In this document: piece by piece, positions 7,730 through 16,645 of the stretch | How positions within the stretch are numbered: the first letter of the stretch is position 1 | Layout: each line of letters starts with the position of its first letter | NCBI RefSeq assembly: GCF_000717335.1 | Contig: NZ_JNYZ01000003.1 | Location: 248,001-312,000, forward strand | Source: Amycolatopsis jejuensis | GTDB lineage: Bacteria; Actinomycetota; Actinomycetes; Mycobacteriales; Pseudonocardiaceae | Direction: 5' to 3' | DNA: 64,000 nt | Made by a program: the position numbers and the translations under genes | Notes under the pieces: generated by a model | Seen by the model: the letters and a program-made list of their open reading frames with translations, nothing else | Database searches by the model: none | What the model was told of the DNA's origin: nothing

Positions 7730-9154
7730 CTACTCCGTGATGATGTTAGTCGGGTCGCCGACGGAGTCGAGGACATCGGCCCAGGTGGCTTTCGCGGCCA
7801 GCAGATCCGCCCAGGTCGCATAGGTGGCCTTGATGTCCGCCCACGTGACCGTCGCACCCACCACGCTCGCCGACGGCGCCGCAACCTGGGTCAGCGGCAT
7901 CCACAGGGTTTTCGCCTCGTCGTCGTAGCTGATGTCCCCGATCACCGCATACATCGACGGCAGCCGCGTGTAGTGCGGCGGCACGTGCAACAGGATCGTG
8001 TCCCCGGCCGACAAGACCGCGTCGAGACGCAGATAGTCGGTGTCGTCGTCCAGCAGCGCGCCGAGCGTGTAGGTCTTGCCCTGCCGCTTGTCGGTGACCG
8101 CGACCGGCACATCCCGCCCGACGATCTCGAACACTCCCGCCCGGGCCTTGCGCCCGATCGTGATGTACCCGACCGGGACATCAAGAGCAGTGTTCAGGTA
8201 CGACGCTCGCAGGTTCTTGATCCACACCTTGTCGACGCCGGACGCATCAGCCAGGCTCGGCGTGATCGACGCGGTCTGCTGGAACAGCCACGGCGCTTTC
8301 CGGAACGCCAGCGCCGCCGCCCGCGAGATCGCCGCCGCCCCACCGGTCACTGTGAGGGTGCCGGCGCCGATGTCAATGTCGGTCGAGCCTTGGACGGTGT
8401 ACTCCCACCACATCGCGGCGTCGTCGCCCGCGGTCGAGGACCAATCACCGATCTCGGCGAACCCCCGGCCGCTGCTCGCGCCGGTCCAGTCGTCCTGCTT
8501 CCATCCCAGCCAGAGGTTCAGCATCTGCTGCTCAGGCACGGTGAGGCTCGGCAACGCCACGTTCTGCGCCGAGGCGTTCAGGACCGGGTTCGCGACGACC
8601 GGGGTCAGGTCCGCGTTGTGGAACGCGGTGACCTGCGCGCCCGTGTCCGCGTTCGCCACACCGCCGGTGAACGCCACAGTCGGCGCGGCCACGCCGGTGG
8701 TGTAGCGGCGGGTGAACAGGACTGCGTTGCCCATGTCCACCGCGGTCGTCCACCCGGCTGGTTTCACCGGCGCACCCGCACCCGAGTTGCGGATCGACGC
8801 GAACAGGAACAGCGTGTCCCCGTCCGTCAACCCGCCCGCCCCGCCCGCCGGGAGCGCGGGCGACAGGCTGGCGTTGTTCCCGGTGACCGTCGCGCCGGGC
8901 GCGGCGACCATCGAGATCGGCGCCGAGTCCACACCCGACACCCGGTAGTAGTTCACGACCCCGGGAGTGAACTCGAAGTCGTCCAGATGGCCCGCGCCCG
9001 CCACCACCGGCACAGCGCTGCCGCCGCGCACGGTCACCCACCGAGCACCGTCGAGGGAGCGTTCCACGATCGCCGAATCCACCGCCGCGGCAAACCCATC
9101 GAACGCGATCCGCACCCGGGACAGGTCCGTCATCAGGGTGGCGGTCGTCGTCAT
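7730..9154 (-). CDS. Distal tail or minor tail protein with C-terminal TWAD repeats
   Basis: The 474-residue protein directly follows the tape measure gene (4-bp overlap), the usual place of the distal tail protein. It is beta-rich; residues about 1-75 look like a fibronectin-type domain (IVERSLDGARWVTV, YYRVSGVDS). The last 45 residues hold three copies of a TWADhhA-type repeat (VTWADIKATYATWADLLAAK), an unusual amphipathic tail that might contact the neighbouring hub protein. No catalytic motif is seen. Confidence 0.82.
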   Translation of the reverse strand: MTTTATLMTDLSRVRIAFDGFAAAVDSAIVERSLDGARWVTVRGGSAVPVVAGAGHLDDFEFTPGVVNYYRVSGVDSAPISMVAAPGATVTGNNASLSPALPAGGAGGLTDGDTLFLFASIRNSGAGAPVKPAGWTTAVDMGNAVLFTRRYTTGVAAPTVAFTGGVANADTGAQVTAFHNADLTPVVANPVLNASAQNVALPSLTVPEQQMLNLWLGWKQDDWTGASSGRGFAEIGDWSSTAGDDAAMWWEYTVQGSTDIDIGAGTLTVTGGAAAISRAAALAFRKAPWLFQQTASITPSLADASGVDKVWIKNLRASYLNTALDVPVGYITIGRKARAGVFEIVGRDVPVAVTDKRQGKTYTLGALLDDDTDYLRLDAVLSAGDTILLHVPPHYTRLPSMYAVIGDISYDDEAKTLWMPLTQVAAPSASVVGATVTWADIKATYATWADLLAAKATWADVLDSVGDPTNIITE

Positions 9155-12100
9155 CGCGCAGCTCCCGCCCCGGTCGTCACCGACCGCCGAGTGTTCCGCT
9201 TGTCCTGCCGGATCTCACCGCGCACCAACCCCAGCAACTGCCCGCTGTCGAGGACCAACTGCCCCTCGAACACACCCGACGAACCCCCGGCCGTCGACTG
9301 CGGAACCACGATCCGCGGCGAGACCCGCTGCACCGACGCCGCACCCGACATGATCTGCCGCTGCACACCTGCGCCGAGCCACGCCCCGTCGGGCATCTGG
9401 GCGCGCCCCATCGCTGCGTTCGTGTAGTCCAAAATGGCCTGCGATCGCGCCGAATTGGGGTCGAGCGGGATGAACGACTCCCGAAATCGCTTGTTGTCCC
9501 CGATCAGCCGTTCCATGCCCGGCCGTACGACGGTCGCGATGTTCGGGATGCGGGGGATCACGCCTCCTGCAGCCATCGGCGTCACGCCCTGTGGGAAGTC
9601 AATGCCGCCCATCGCACGCGGGCCATAGGAACGGCTGGTGGACGCACCAGCGTTGTCGACGGTGTAGGTGGTGACACCGATGCGGATGACCCGGCGACTG
9701 CTGTCGGCAACGAACTCGCCGATCTGGGCGCGCGCAGCCTCAGTATGGGCGTTGACGTTGACCCAGCCCCATTGCCCGTTCGCGTATTGCACCCAGGCCT
9801 GTACAGTGCCGTCGGCGAGGGTGCGGTTGGCGTTGACGTTTGCCCAGCCCCACGTCCCATCGGTCTTGCGCTGCCACACCAGAACCTGGCCAGTCGCCTG
9901 GTCAACTTTCGCGTCCACATTGGTCATGCCCCAGGTACCGTCTGTACGTTGCGCCCAGATCGTGACCGCGCCGGTGGCATCCTTGGTGTCGGCGGCTACC
10001 CGAACAACCGGGTCGTAGTGGTTGATTTCATTTCGCAGCCTCTCCGCTGCATCGCGACCTTCCTTGGTGTTCGCGAACACCTGGAACCTGCCGTCTGGGA
10101 GCTGAACAACCTGCTTGCCCAGGTCTCGCAGAGCTTGCGCTGCAGCCTGGTCATTGGCTTCGAGCTTGATTCCCTTCTCGGCCGGTACCTTGTTCAGCTC
10201 AGCCATCAGCCCGACGAGTTTGTCCTGCATCTGCTGGTCTTTAGCGACGAACTGAACGGCGACCTCGTCAGGTATCAGCCCGAGCTTGTCGGCCAGCTGG
10301 CCGGCCTGGGTTTTCGTGAGCCCGGCGGCGGTTGCGGCGTCGATGAACTTGTCGCGGGTGCGTCCCACGACGGTCCCGACCTTGCTCAGGGCCGTCGCGA
10401 GGTCATCACCTGCAGCGCGTGACTGTGCCCACGCGGCCGCGGTTTCGATTCCCATTGACTGCTGCAGCGTGGCGAAGATCGCCTGCAGGTTCGCACCTGC
10501 GTGGGTGAGGCCGTTGATGCCGCCCTGTCCGTTCACCAGGTCGGTGAAGGTGCCTTTGAGCTTGCCGCCGGAGTCTCGGATGCTCTTGATCGCCTTGTCG
10601 ACGTCCTCGAACGCTTTCGTCGATTGCGCCTGTGCCGCGGACAGCGTGTTGTTCTTCCCGGACAATTGGTCCAGGACGGTGGCGAGGGCGCTGCCTTGAT
10701 CCGTAACGCTCTTCGTCGCGTCGCCGATCGTAGCGAGCGCGGCAGACATCACCGCACTGTCCGCAGCGGACAGTTTGAGGGCTGCGCCGGTGAAGCTGGT
10801 GGCCGTGCCGAGCTGCCGCATTTGTTCCTGGGCTTTGGCTGTCGCAGCCGATTGCGTCTTGATTTCGGACGCGAGATCTCGCTGCCCCTGGGTCATTCCC
10901 TGCGCCGCCTGCAACGCGCCGGCCATGGTGCCGCCCCACCCCTTGGTGGCGCCGCGAGTCTTCTGAACAGCATCATCAAGATTCGCGTACTGCCGCGTGG
11001 ACTGGCCAAGGGACAGTGACACCAAATCATTGACATCGACGCCACCGCGCTGCAGAGCCTGAAACTGTTCGACGGACAGCTTACTTTCGAGGGTGCTCTT
11101 GACGTTCTGTCGCAGAGATCCATTGACCGAGTCGAGCGCGGTCTTGTTCCCGGTCATCGCGTCGGTCGTCAGCTGAACACTCAAGCCGTATTCGGAAATC
11201 AGATCAGCGCCAGTCTTCTGCGACTTGCCGAGCTGCTTCGTCTGGATGTCGTTCGCAGCTTTCGCGCGCGTGTTCTGCGTGATCGCGCCGGTCGAGGACA
11301 ACGTCCCCTTGATGTCAGCCACGTTCGCCGCGAACTCGGCTGCCTTCTGTGCGGCCTCCTGCGACTTCTTCCCCCACTGGTCAAGCAGCAGTCCGCCGCC
11401 AACGAGCGCGAGCCCAAGTGGGTTGAACCCGCCGGACACGATGGATTTCAGACCGGCCTTGAACTTGCTGTTGCCGTCGGCGTCGGCTTTCTTCAGCGCC
11501 TCACGGAATGGGCTGGTTTTGTTCCCGGCCTCGTCCATCTTGGTCGAGAACGCGTTCAGCCCGAACCCGGTCTCTCCCAGGCTGGTGCCGAACAGCTTCG
11601 CGATCGAGTTCGTTGCCAGCAGCGACCCGCCCGCGGACCCGAGTGGGGCCGCCCATGTCCCGAGTGCGGACGCGAACGCGTTCACAACGTTCAGACCGCC
11701 GCCCACTGTTCCGAGAAACCCCGACGTGGTGCCGACGAGAGCGGGCATCCCGGACGAGGTCAGCGTATTCGCGACACCGAGGACCTGATGCAGCGCGCCA
11801 CCGAACTGTGGAAGCGTCTGGTGCGCACCGCCCGCGAGGTTCGCGAACAGCGTCCCGGTCTGCCCGAGCAGATCCCGCGTGATGCCGCCGAGATCCCGCA
11901 TCGCGAGCCCGGCGTCCTCGCTGCCTTCCGCAGCGTTGTGGAAGAAATCGCCCACGCCCTGACCGGCTTGACCAGCGAAGTCCCGGACACCGGCGATGGC
12001 GGGTTTGGCTTTGTTGATGGAGTCGACGATGCCGGGCATCGCGTTCTCCGCGAAGTCCGTTGCGGCGCCGGTGAGTTCCCGGATCTCGGGTGCGGACCCT

Positions 12101-12792
12101 CGGATCGCGGACTGCACCGCCGGGCGTACCGCATCCCAGGCGTGGGACATGTCCCCGATCGCGCCGGTCAGCTCACCCGCGATGGGTTTCGCCATTTCCC
12201 GCACATCGGACTGCACTCGCCGCGACAGGTCCCCGAACTGGGTCTGCACCTGCTCGTTGCTCGCCGCGGCGGAGACACCCAGCGCGAGGAACCCGCCGAC
12301 CGCCAGTCCGAGCGCGGCGGTGACACCGGCCGCGCCGAGCGCTGCCGCCGCGGGCAGCCCGGCGGACAGGCCGAGGAACAGTTTCGCGTCGAACGCGGCG
12401 TTCGCGCGGGCCGCGACCCGGGAGATGGTCCGCTCGGTGCGCTTGCCAGAGTCGTCGACGTCGTCCGCGGCAGCTTTCTGCGCTTTCGCGTACCGTTCGG
12501 TCGCTTCCTTGGTGCGGATTGACGCAGCCTCGACCTTGCGCAGGTTCGAGGCGTGGTCTTCCTCCGCGGCAGCCAGCTGCGCCACCGTGGCTTTCGCGTT
12601 CTTCCGGACCTCGGCGAGCTTCGCCTCGGAAACCCGCGCGCGACCGGCGGCGTCATCCTCCTCATCGAGGGCTTTCCTGAGATCCCGGCCCGCGGCCTCA
12701 AGGTCGCGCGTCGACTTGCCCGCGGTCTGCATCTTCGCCACATAGTCGGCGATGTCCGCACGGAGCTTGACGGAGACGGTCCGCTCAGCCAT
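9151..12792 (-). CDS. Tape measure protein
   Basis: At 1213 residues this is the longest gene of the phage. It has a long Ala/Lys/Glu-rich helical N-terminus (about 1-140), a hydrophobic membrane-active segment (about 145-180: LFLGLSAGLPAAAALGAAGV), helical repeats in the middle and a Gly-rich C-terminus. At the usual 1.5 angstrom per residue it would set a tail of roughly 180 nm. Between residues about 935 and 1020 lie three copies of a 30-residue unit built on hWxQxxDGTWGWxNVNA. It follows the two tail chaperones as in other siphoviruses. Confidence 0.95.
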   Translation of the reverse strand: MAERTVSVKLRADIADYVAKMQTAGKSTRDLEAAGRDLRKALDEEDDAAGRARVSEAKLAEVRKNAKATVAQLAAAEEDHASNLRKVEAASIRTKEATERYAKAQKAAADDVDDSGKRTERTISRVAARANAAFDAKLFLGLSAGLPAAAALGAAGVTAALGLAVGGFLALGVSAAASNEQVQTQFGDLSRRVQSDVREMAKPIAGELTGAIGDMSHAWDAVRPAVQSAIRGSAPEIRELTGAATDFAENAMPGIVDSINKAKPAIAGVRDFAGQAGQGVGDFFHNAAEGSEDAGLAMRDLGGITRDLLGQTGTLFANLAGGAHQTLPQFGGALHQVLGVANTLTSSGMPALVGTTSGFLGTVGGGLNVVNAFASALGTWAAPLGSAGGSLLATNSIAKLFGTSLGETGFGLNAFSTKMDEAGNKTSPFREALKKADADGNSKFKAGLKSIVSGGFNPLGLALVGGGLLLDQWGKKSQEAAQKAAEFAANVADIKGTLSSTGAITQNTRAKAANDIQTKQLGKSQKTGADLISEYGLSVQLTTDAMTGNKTALDSVNGSLRQNVKSTLESKLSVEQFQALQRGGVDVNDLVSLSLGQSTRQYANLDDAVQKTRGATKGWGGTMAGALQAAQGMTQGQRDLASEIKTQSAATAKAQEQMRQLGTATSFTGAALKLSAADSAVMSAALATIGDATKSVTDQGSALATVLDQLSGKNNTLSAAQAQSTKAFEDVDKAIKSIRDSGGKLKGTFTDLVNGQGGINGLTHAGANLQAIFATLQQSMGIETAAAWAQSRAAGDDLATALSKVGTVVGRTRDKFIDAATAAGLTKTQAGQLADKLGLIPDEVAVQFVAKDQQMQDKLVGLMAELNKVPAEKGIKLEANDQAAAQALRDLGKQVVQLPDGRFQVFANTKEGRDAAERLRNEINHYDPVVRVAADTKDATGAVTIWAQRTDGTWGMTNVDAKVDQATGQVLVWQRKTDGTWGWANVNANRTLADGTVQAWVQYANGQWGWVNVNAHTEAARAQIGEFVADSSRRVIRIGVTTYTVDNAGASTSRSYGPRAMGGIDFPQGVTPMAAGGVIPRIPNIATVVRPGMERLIGDNKRFRESFIPLDPNSARSQAILDYTNAAMGRAQMPDGAWLGAGVQRQIMSGAASVQRVSPRIVVPQSTAGGSSGVFEGQLVLDSGQLLGLVRGEIRQDKRNTRRSVTTGAGAAR

Positions 12793-13240
12793 TCCGCCTC
12801 CTCAACTCCGTGGGCCACAACACCAGCGCGCTCGCATGCGGCGCTTCCTCGTAGTCCTCGCGTTTCCGCGCGATCGCGGTGCACCGGTGGCACCGGTGCG
12901 GCGCCTCGGCCTCGTACCGGCCTTCGTTCTCCGCGGCCGTGGTTTCCGGGATGTACCCGCCGCACCCGGAGCAGGTGAGCAGCTCGTAGTCGAGGTACGC
13001 CAGCACCAGCGACCGGTCAGTGTCCGTCCACTCCGGACTCCGCGTCGCGACAGCCCGGATCAATCGGCCCTCGTCGTCGTACTGGTATTCGGTCAGCTCT
13101 TGCGGTTCTTGCCCCGCGAACCGGGACGGGGAGATCCCGAGCCGGACTGCCGCCGCGGTGTCTCGCCGGAGTCGGGCGTCTCCCGCGAAGCGGCCCGGTT
13201 GAAAACCGGAGAATCCTTGTCCCCGCGGCTCAACAGCCAC
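12785..13240 (-). CDS. Second tail assembly chaperone frame (T), probably made by -1 frameshift
   Basis: This frame is offset by -1 from the preceding chaperone gene and overlaps its last 148 bp, the classic gpG/gpGT layout. Its own part encodes a domain with CSGCGGY and CHRCTA (two CxxC pairs, probably a zinc site). The open frame can begin at 13240, but there is no convincing ribosome site, so the product is expected as a C-terminal extension of the first chaperone. Its end overlaps the start of the tape measure gene, which it should help to load. Confidence 0.8.
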   Translation of the reverse strand: MAVEPRGQGFSGFQPGRFAGDARLRRDTAAAVRLGISPSRFAGQEPQELTEYQYDDEGRLIRAVATRSPEWTDTDRSLVLAYLDYELLTCSGCGGYIPETTAAENEGRYEAEAPHRCHRCTAIARKREDYEEAPHASALVLWPTELRRRNG

Positions 13241-13680
13241 GCCGCGTTCTGCAGCGTGGCGTACTGGTTGTCGCTGATGACGTCGATCAGCAACTCGTAC
13301 TGCTCGTCGCTCAGCTCCGGCTCGACGATCGAGGCACGGACCATCGCGGGAACGAACGTCTCCAGGTTCATCCCCATCGCGAGATCACCCGGCTTGTCCT
13401 CGCGCGGAGGGTGGGCAGCGAGCAGCTTCGCCCACGGTTCGTGCGAGAGGCCACGCAACACGATCGGCAGCGTGTGCTCGGCGATCTCGGCTTCCAGCGC
13501 CGCGAGCTCGTCGGCCAGCTCACCCTCACGCAGTCCGGGTGCGAGTGTGGTGCGGTCACTGCGTTCCCGCAACAGCTCGCCGTCGAGCTTCTCGAACCGG
13601 TCCCGCAGATCCGGGCGCAGGCACAGCGCAACGGTGTCCTCGGGCAGTTTCGCGCTTGCGAGTAGGGCGTCGATGTCCAC
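13093..13680 (-). CDS. Tail assembly chaperone (G-like)
   Basis: A 195-residue acidic helical protein lying between the major tail protein and tape measure genes. The main domain covers residues about 1-155; the tail from about 160 is Ser/Pro/Arg-rich and low in complexity (GSGSPRPGSRGKNRKS), the part usually read through when ribosomes slip into the second frame. The product chaperones the tape measure before tail-tube assembly and is not in the virion. ATG at 13680. Confidence 0.85.
   Translation of the reverse strand: MDIDALLASAKLPEDTVALCLRPDLRDRFEKLDGELLRERSDRTTLAPGLREGELADELAALEAEIAEHTLPIVLRGLSHEPWAKLLAAHPPREDKPGDLAMGMNLETFVPAMVRASIVEPELSDEQYELLIDVISDNQYATLQNAAWLLSRGDKDSPVFNRAASRETPDSGETPRRQSGSGSPRPGSRGKNRKS
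13201..13207 (-). other. Candidate slippery site for the tail-chaperone frameshift
   Basis: On the minus strand the overlap contains GGTTTTC, read in the first frame as G GTT TTC. The A-site codon TTC can re-pair as TTT after a -1 slip; the P-site pairing is imperfect. A weaker alternative is G GGC AAG near 13109. The frame offset itself is certain; the exact site is not. Confidence 0.35.
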
Positions 13681-13766
13681 TGTGGTCTCCTCGACTCAGG
13701 GGTTTCTCGACTCGGGAAAGGGGGTCCGGGCCGCCCGGGAGTCGAGGACCGGGCGGCCCGGAGATT

Positions 13767-14246
13767 TCAGGCGACGACCGCGTCGAGGTTCGGCGAGGCA
13801 GTGTTGTAGCCCTGGCTCATGAACTTCTCGACCCCGTTGGCCTCCGGTTTGATCGGGCGCCGGACACCGAATTTCACCGGGTACACCTCGACCTTCTGGG
13901 TCGCGGCATAGGCGGTCGCGACGGGGATGCCGCGGCGCACCACGACGTATCCGGCGAGGCCGCGCTGCAGCAGAGTCCACGCAATGTCTTCGGCGGGGAC
14001 GTCCTTACGGACACAGGTCAGCTGGATCGTGGTCTTGGACCGGCCCGGCTGCTCCGCGTCGATCGTCTCGCACAATTTCGGTGCAGCGACAACGGATTCG
14101 TCGGTGGAGATGTCCAGCCCGTCCGCGGTGATCAGGCACTCCAGCGAGGTACCGCCGGTCAGCTCGGTCGTGGTCGGTGCCGCGAGGTTCGCGATCGCCG
14201 CGACGAACGTGACTTTGTTCGCGCCGTCAGAAAGCATGTCGGCCAC
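13767..14246 (-). CDS. Major tail tube protein
   Basis: The 159-residue protein precedes the tail chaperones, the standard place of the major tail protein. It shows the expected beta-rich pattern (TTTELTGGTSLECLITADG, KTTIQLTCVRKDV, VEVYPVKFGVRRPIKPEAN). Start chosen at GTG 14246 because AGGAG precedes it by 7 nt and the upstream gene ends right there; the longer frame upstream runs through another gene in a different frame. Hundreds of copies would stack into the tail tube. Confidence 0.85.
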   Translation of the reverse strand: MADMLSDGANKVTFVAAIANLAAPTTTELTGGTSLECLITADGLDISTDESVVAAPKLCETIDAEQPGRSKTTIQLTCVRKDVPAEDIAWTLLQRGLAGYVVVRRGIPVATAYAATQKVEVYPVKFGVRRPIKPEANGVEKFMSQGYNTASPNLDAVVA

Positions 14247-14250
14247 GGGT

Positions 14251-14487
14251 TTACTCCTTCTCTTCGGCCGACGAGGTGTCGGCGGACTTCTTCCTGCGCC
14301 GCGACGCGGGGGCCGCGGTGTCGGTGTCCGGTGCCTCGTCACCGGGGAATGCGTTGACCTTCGGCCCGGACGGCGCCGGACCCTCGACCTGCACCCAGCC
14401 GGGGCACATGCCGAGTTCGAGCGCCTCGGCCGGGAGGGCTGCGACGTGCCCGGTGGATTCCTGTCTTGCCCGCACGAGTTCGCTCAT
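14251..14487 (-). CDS. Small Pro/Ala-rich protein of the neck-tail region
   Basis: A 78-residue protein with an ordered N-terminal half (SELVRARQESTGHVAALPAE) and a disordered, charged C-terminus ending SSAEEKE. Its TAA stop is inside the ribosome site of the major tail protein gene. Similar short proteins sit before major tail genes in actinophages, but I know no function. Confidence 0.7.
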   Translation of the reverse strand: MSELVRARQESTGHVAALPAEALELGMCPGWVQVEGPAPSGPKVNAFPGDEAPDTDTAAPASRRRKKSADTSSAEEKE

Positions 14488-14490
14488 CGG

Positions 14491-14829
14491 TCAGCCCCGG
14501 AACGCGAAGAAGTTGACCGACGTCGTGCTCGACGCGGTGATGTTCACGAACCCGTCGCCCTGCTTCAGATCGGGCTCGACCGGGCCGAGCACACCCAGGC
14601 CACCAGCGGGCACCGACACGGACGTGATCGACGGGTTCTGCTGCCCGTACTTGGTTTTTCCCGGGTCCGCGACCGACGCGGTCATCGCGGACGCGCCACC
14701 GTTCTGCACGATCACGTACACCTTGCCGCCGCCGTCACCGGGCGCGACCTTGTCCGGGCCCGCGGTCGCTGGCGTCGCGGTGAGCACGGTTCCGGCGAGT
14801 TTTGCCTGTACCTGCACGATGGTTGCCAT
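14491..14829 (-). CDS. Small beta-rich virion protein
   Basis: A 112-residue beta-rich protein (MATIVQVQAKLAGTVLTATP; KVYVIVQNGGASAMTASVAD). It lies between the tail terminator gene and the major tail protein gene, so a neck, tail or head-decoration role is possible. Stop and start spacing (3 bp to each neighbour) shows it belongs to the same transcript. No motif gives a more exact role. Confidence 0.72.
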   Translation of the reverse strand: MATIVQVQAKLAGTVLTATPATAGPDKVAPGDGGGKVYVIVQNGGASAMTASVADPGKTKYGQQNPSITSVSVPAGGLGVLGPVEPDLKQGDGFVNITASSTTSVNFFAFRG

Positions 14830-14832
14830 GGT

Positions 14833-15258
14833 TCAGTCCTTCCAGGACTCGAATACGTAGGTGTCGACCGCGAACATCGGGTGGCGTTGTGTCGCGGTGT
14901 CGGTGACGTCCCGGTCCTCGCGGACCGGGATCGTGGTTTCGTTCCGGACCCGGTTGGGCTTCCAGCCGGCCACGCCGGGCCGGATTCCGAGGACGCGGGC
15001 GCTGGTCTGGTCGACGACGATCCGCGCGGACGCCGCGGTCAACCCGACCGAGGTGACCTGGAACCGGTAGGTCGCCATGTCCGGGTCCCCGCACAGCTTC
15101 GTGCCGTCGTCGATCCCGGCGTCGCCGTAGAACACCGCGTACGGGAACGAGGGCCCGTCGGGGACTTGCCCGTCGTAGACAGTGAACGGCGGCGAGCCCG
15201 CCCGCAGCAGCGCCAGGATCGCCTCGTGATGCGCGGTGACCGGGCCGGGCGCCGTCAC
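14833..15258 (-). CDS. Tail terminator protein
   Basis: A 141-residue alpha/beta protein with the pattern of tail-terminator proteins: an N-terminal helix (HHEAILALLRAG), then FTVYDGQVPDG, PYAVFYGD and a C-terminal strand with DTYVFESWKD. It caps the tail tube and joins it to the neck. Its place after the HK97-gp10-like gene and before tail genes fits. ATGA overlap with the upstream gene. Confidence 0.83.
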   Translation of the reverse strand: MTAPGPVTAHHEAILALLRAGSPPFTVYDGQVPDGPSFPYAVFYGDAGIDDGTKLCGDPDMATYRFQVTSVGLTAASARIVVDQTSARVLGIRPGVAGWKPNRVRNETTIPVREDRDVTDTATQRHPMFAVDTYVFESWKD

Positions 15259-15626
15259 AGAATGTCCTCGGCGACGTCAGCGAGCGCGTCCGCGAATCGG
15301 GGCGCCTCTTTATCGATCGACTTATTGATATTTAACACACCCGGCGTATTCGAACGACCGAAATAAATTAGGTTCCCGAGCGCGCCTTGGATCAAATTCT
15401 TGTCCGGTCCGATGACCGCGCCGAGCCCGTCATCGGTGGTGTCGTAGGAGATCGACCTCGGGAAGTGCTTGAAGGTCGCGTGCCCTTCTGCGTCGGCGCG
15501 CATCCCGTTTTTCACGTTCACGGCACCTTTCGCCACGACCCGCTTCAGCTTCGGCGTGATATCGGCGGGGATCGCTTCCAGGTCGTCTGCCAGCTTGTCC
15601 ACCTGGCTCATGTCCACTTCGGACAC
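15255..15626 (-). CDS. Neck or tail-completion protein (HK97 gp10-like)
   Basis: The 123-residue protein matches the HK97-gp10 layout: a helical N-terminus (VDKLADDLEAIPADITPKLK), a central stretch with VKNGMRADAEGH and a Gly-containing core near GALGNLIYFGRSNTPG. It probably seals the head-tail junction. A patch of about 70 bp (15305-15375) uses AT-rich codons unlike its neighbours, including a TTA leucine codon at 15333-15335, rare in high-GC actinobacteria. Confidence 0.83.
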   Translation of the reverse strand: MSEVDMSQVDKLADDLEAIPADITPKLKRVVAKGAVNVKNGMRADAEGHATFKHFPRSISYDTTDDGLGAVIGPDKNLIQGALGNLIYFGRSNTPGVLNINKSIDKEAPRFADALADVAEDIL

Positions 15627-15644
15627 AGCGGGCTCCTCCCTGGT

Positions 15645-16046
15645 TCAGCCGGTGATTTCCTCCACCTGGCAGCGCAGCGCGGTCCCGTACGACTTCCGGT
15701 CACCAGAGCGGATGCGGAAGACACGGCCGACGTTGGCCGGATCGATCGAGCCAGTAATCTCGACAACCAGGCCAGTGCCGACCGGCGCTGTTCCGGTGAT
15801 CGGCAGGTGCAGCTCGGTCGGGGTCACAGTGAACTGGTGCTCACCCGCGTCCGGCGTGCTGGGGAACGACGCGCGCTGGTTCTGCAGCTTGCATTTCCCG
15901 CTGTACACCGGGTTCCCGTACGTCGGTGTGACTTTCCCGGTGTTCGGGTCGGTGGTTTCGCCGGTGACGGCCCGGATACGGCAGGTATCGAGCATCAGCG
16001 TCTCGGCGGCACGGCGGCCACGGAGGACCGCGCTTCGGGCGGTCAC
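15645..16046 (-). CDS. Head closure (head-tail stopper) protein
   Basis: A 133-residue protein with the start MTARSAVLRGRRAAETLMLDTCRI (shown here only as family style) and a beta-barrel-like C-terminus (FRIRSGDRKSYGTALRCQVE), as in actinophage head-closure proteins (DUF6093 type). I place the start at GTG 16046, which overlaps the TGA of the connector gene (GTGA), rather than at the ATG 48 bp upstream, where the added residues look out of frame. It should close the portal channel after packaging. Confidence 0.78.
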   Translation of the reverse strand: MTARSAVLRGRRAAETLMLDTCRIRAVTGETTDPNTGKVTPTYGNPVYSGKCKLQNQRASFPSTPDAGEHQFTVTPTELHLPITGTAPVGTGLVVEITGSIDPANVGRVFRIRSGDRKSYGTALRCQVEEITG

Positions 16047-16633
16047 CGTGATTTCACCACCGCGACAGCGCCGCCGAACCGTGCGCTGAGCCATTCCCGA
16101 GTCAGCCGGGGCAGTTCGAGCGGACCGGCCTGTTTCTCACCAGCCGCGCCCTGGTACTGCTCGGAGTAGTCGTCGATCCGGAAACCGGTCTGGTCTCCGC
16201 GGGACGCGTAGTCCCCGCCCGCCGCGCGGTTCATGCCGAGCCCGGCCAACGCGCACACGAGGTCGACGATGTCCCGCGGAACGTCGAAAAGCCCGCCAGT
16301 GATGGTGGCGGTCACGTTCGATGGCTCGTCGCAGTGGTTCTGCCACCCGTGACGGCGCCACAGGCGCCCGCCGACGAGCTTCCAGTCAGAGACCGGGGTG
16401 TCGTCAATCAGGACGCCCGTCACCGACACCACGGGCCCGCCGGGCGGGGTGAGCCATTCCTCCAGCCCGCCGGGGAAGGTGACAGTGAACGTCTCCCGGG
16501 TGATCGGCACGCCCGCCGCGTCCCGGACAGCGTCCTGAGCGGCCGCGAGAAACGCAGCCGCCTCAACGCCATCCGGGACGAGGATGTTCCGGGCGGTGAG
16601 GTCGGCCACCGTCGCCAGGTCCTGCAGTGCCAC
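16043..16633 (-). CDS. Head-tail connector (adaptor) protein
   Basis: A 196-residue protein with the all-helical start of gp6-like adaptors (TVADLTARNILVPDGVEAAA, AFLAAAQDAVRDAAG), an inserted beta section with GGLEEWLTPPGGPVVSVTGV and a helical C-terminus that includes GFRIDDYSEQYQG and ends LTREWLSARF. These inserts are typical of actinophage adaptor proteins that ring the portal. ATG at 16633; the following gene starts in its stop. Confidence 0.82.
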   Translation of the reverse strand: MALQDLATVADLTARNILVPDGVEAAAFLAAAQDAVRDAAGVPITRETFTVTFPGGLEEWLTPPGGPVVSVTGVLIDDTPVSDWKLVGGRLWRRHGWQNHCDEPSNVTATITGGLFDVPRDIVDLVCALAGLGMNRAAGGDYASRGDQTGFRIDDYSEQYQGAAGEKQAGPLELPRLTREWLSARFGGAVAVVKSR

Positions 16634-16645
16634 GGTGGCCTCCCT

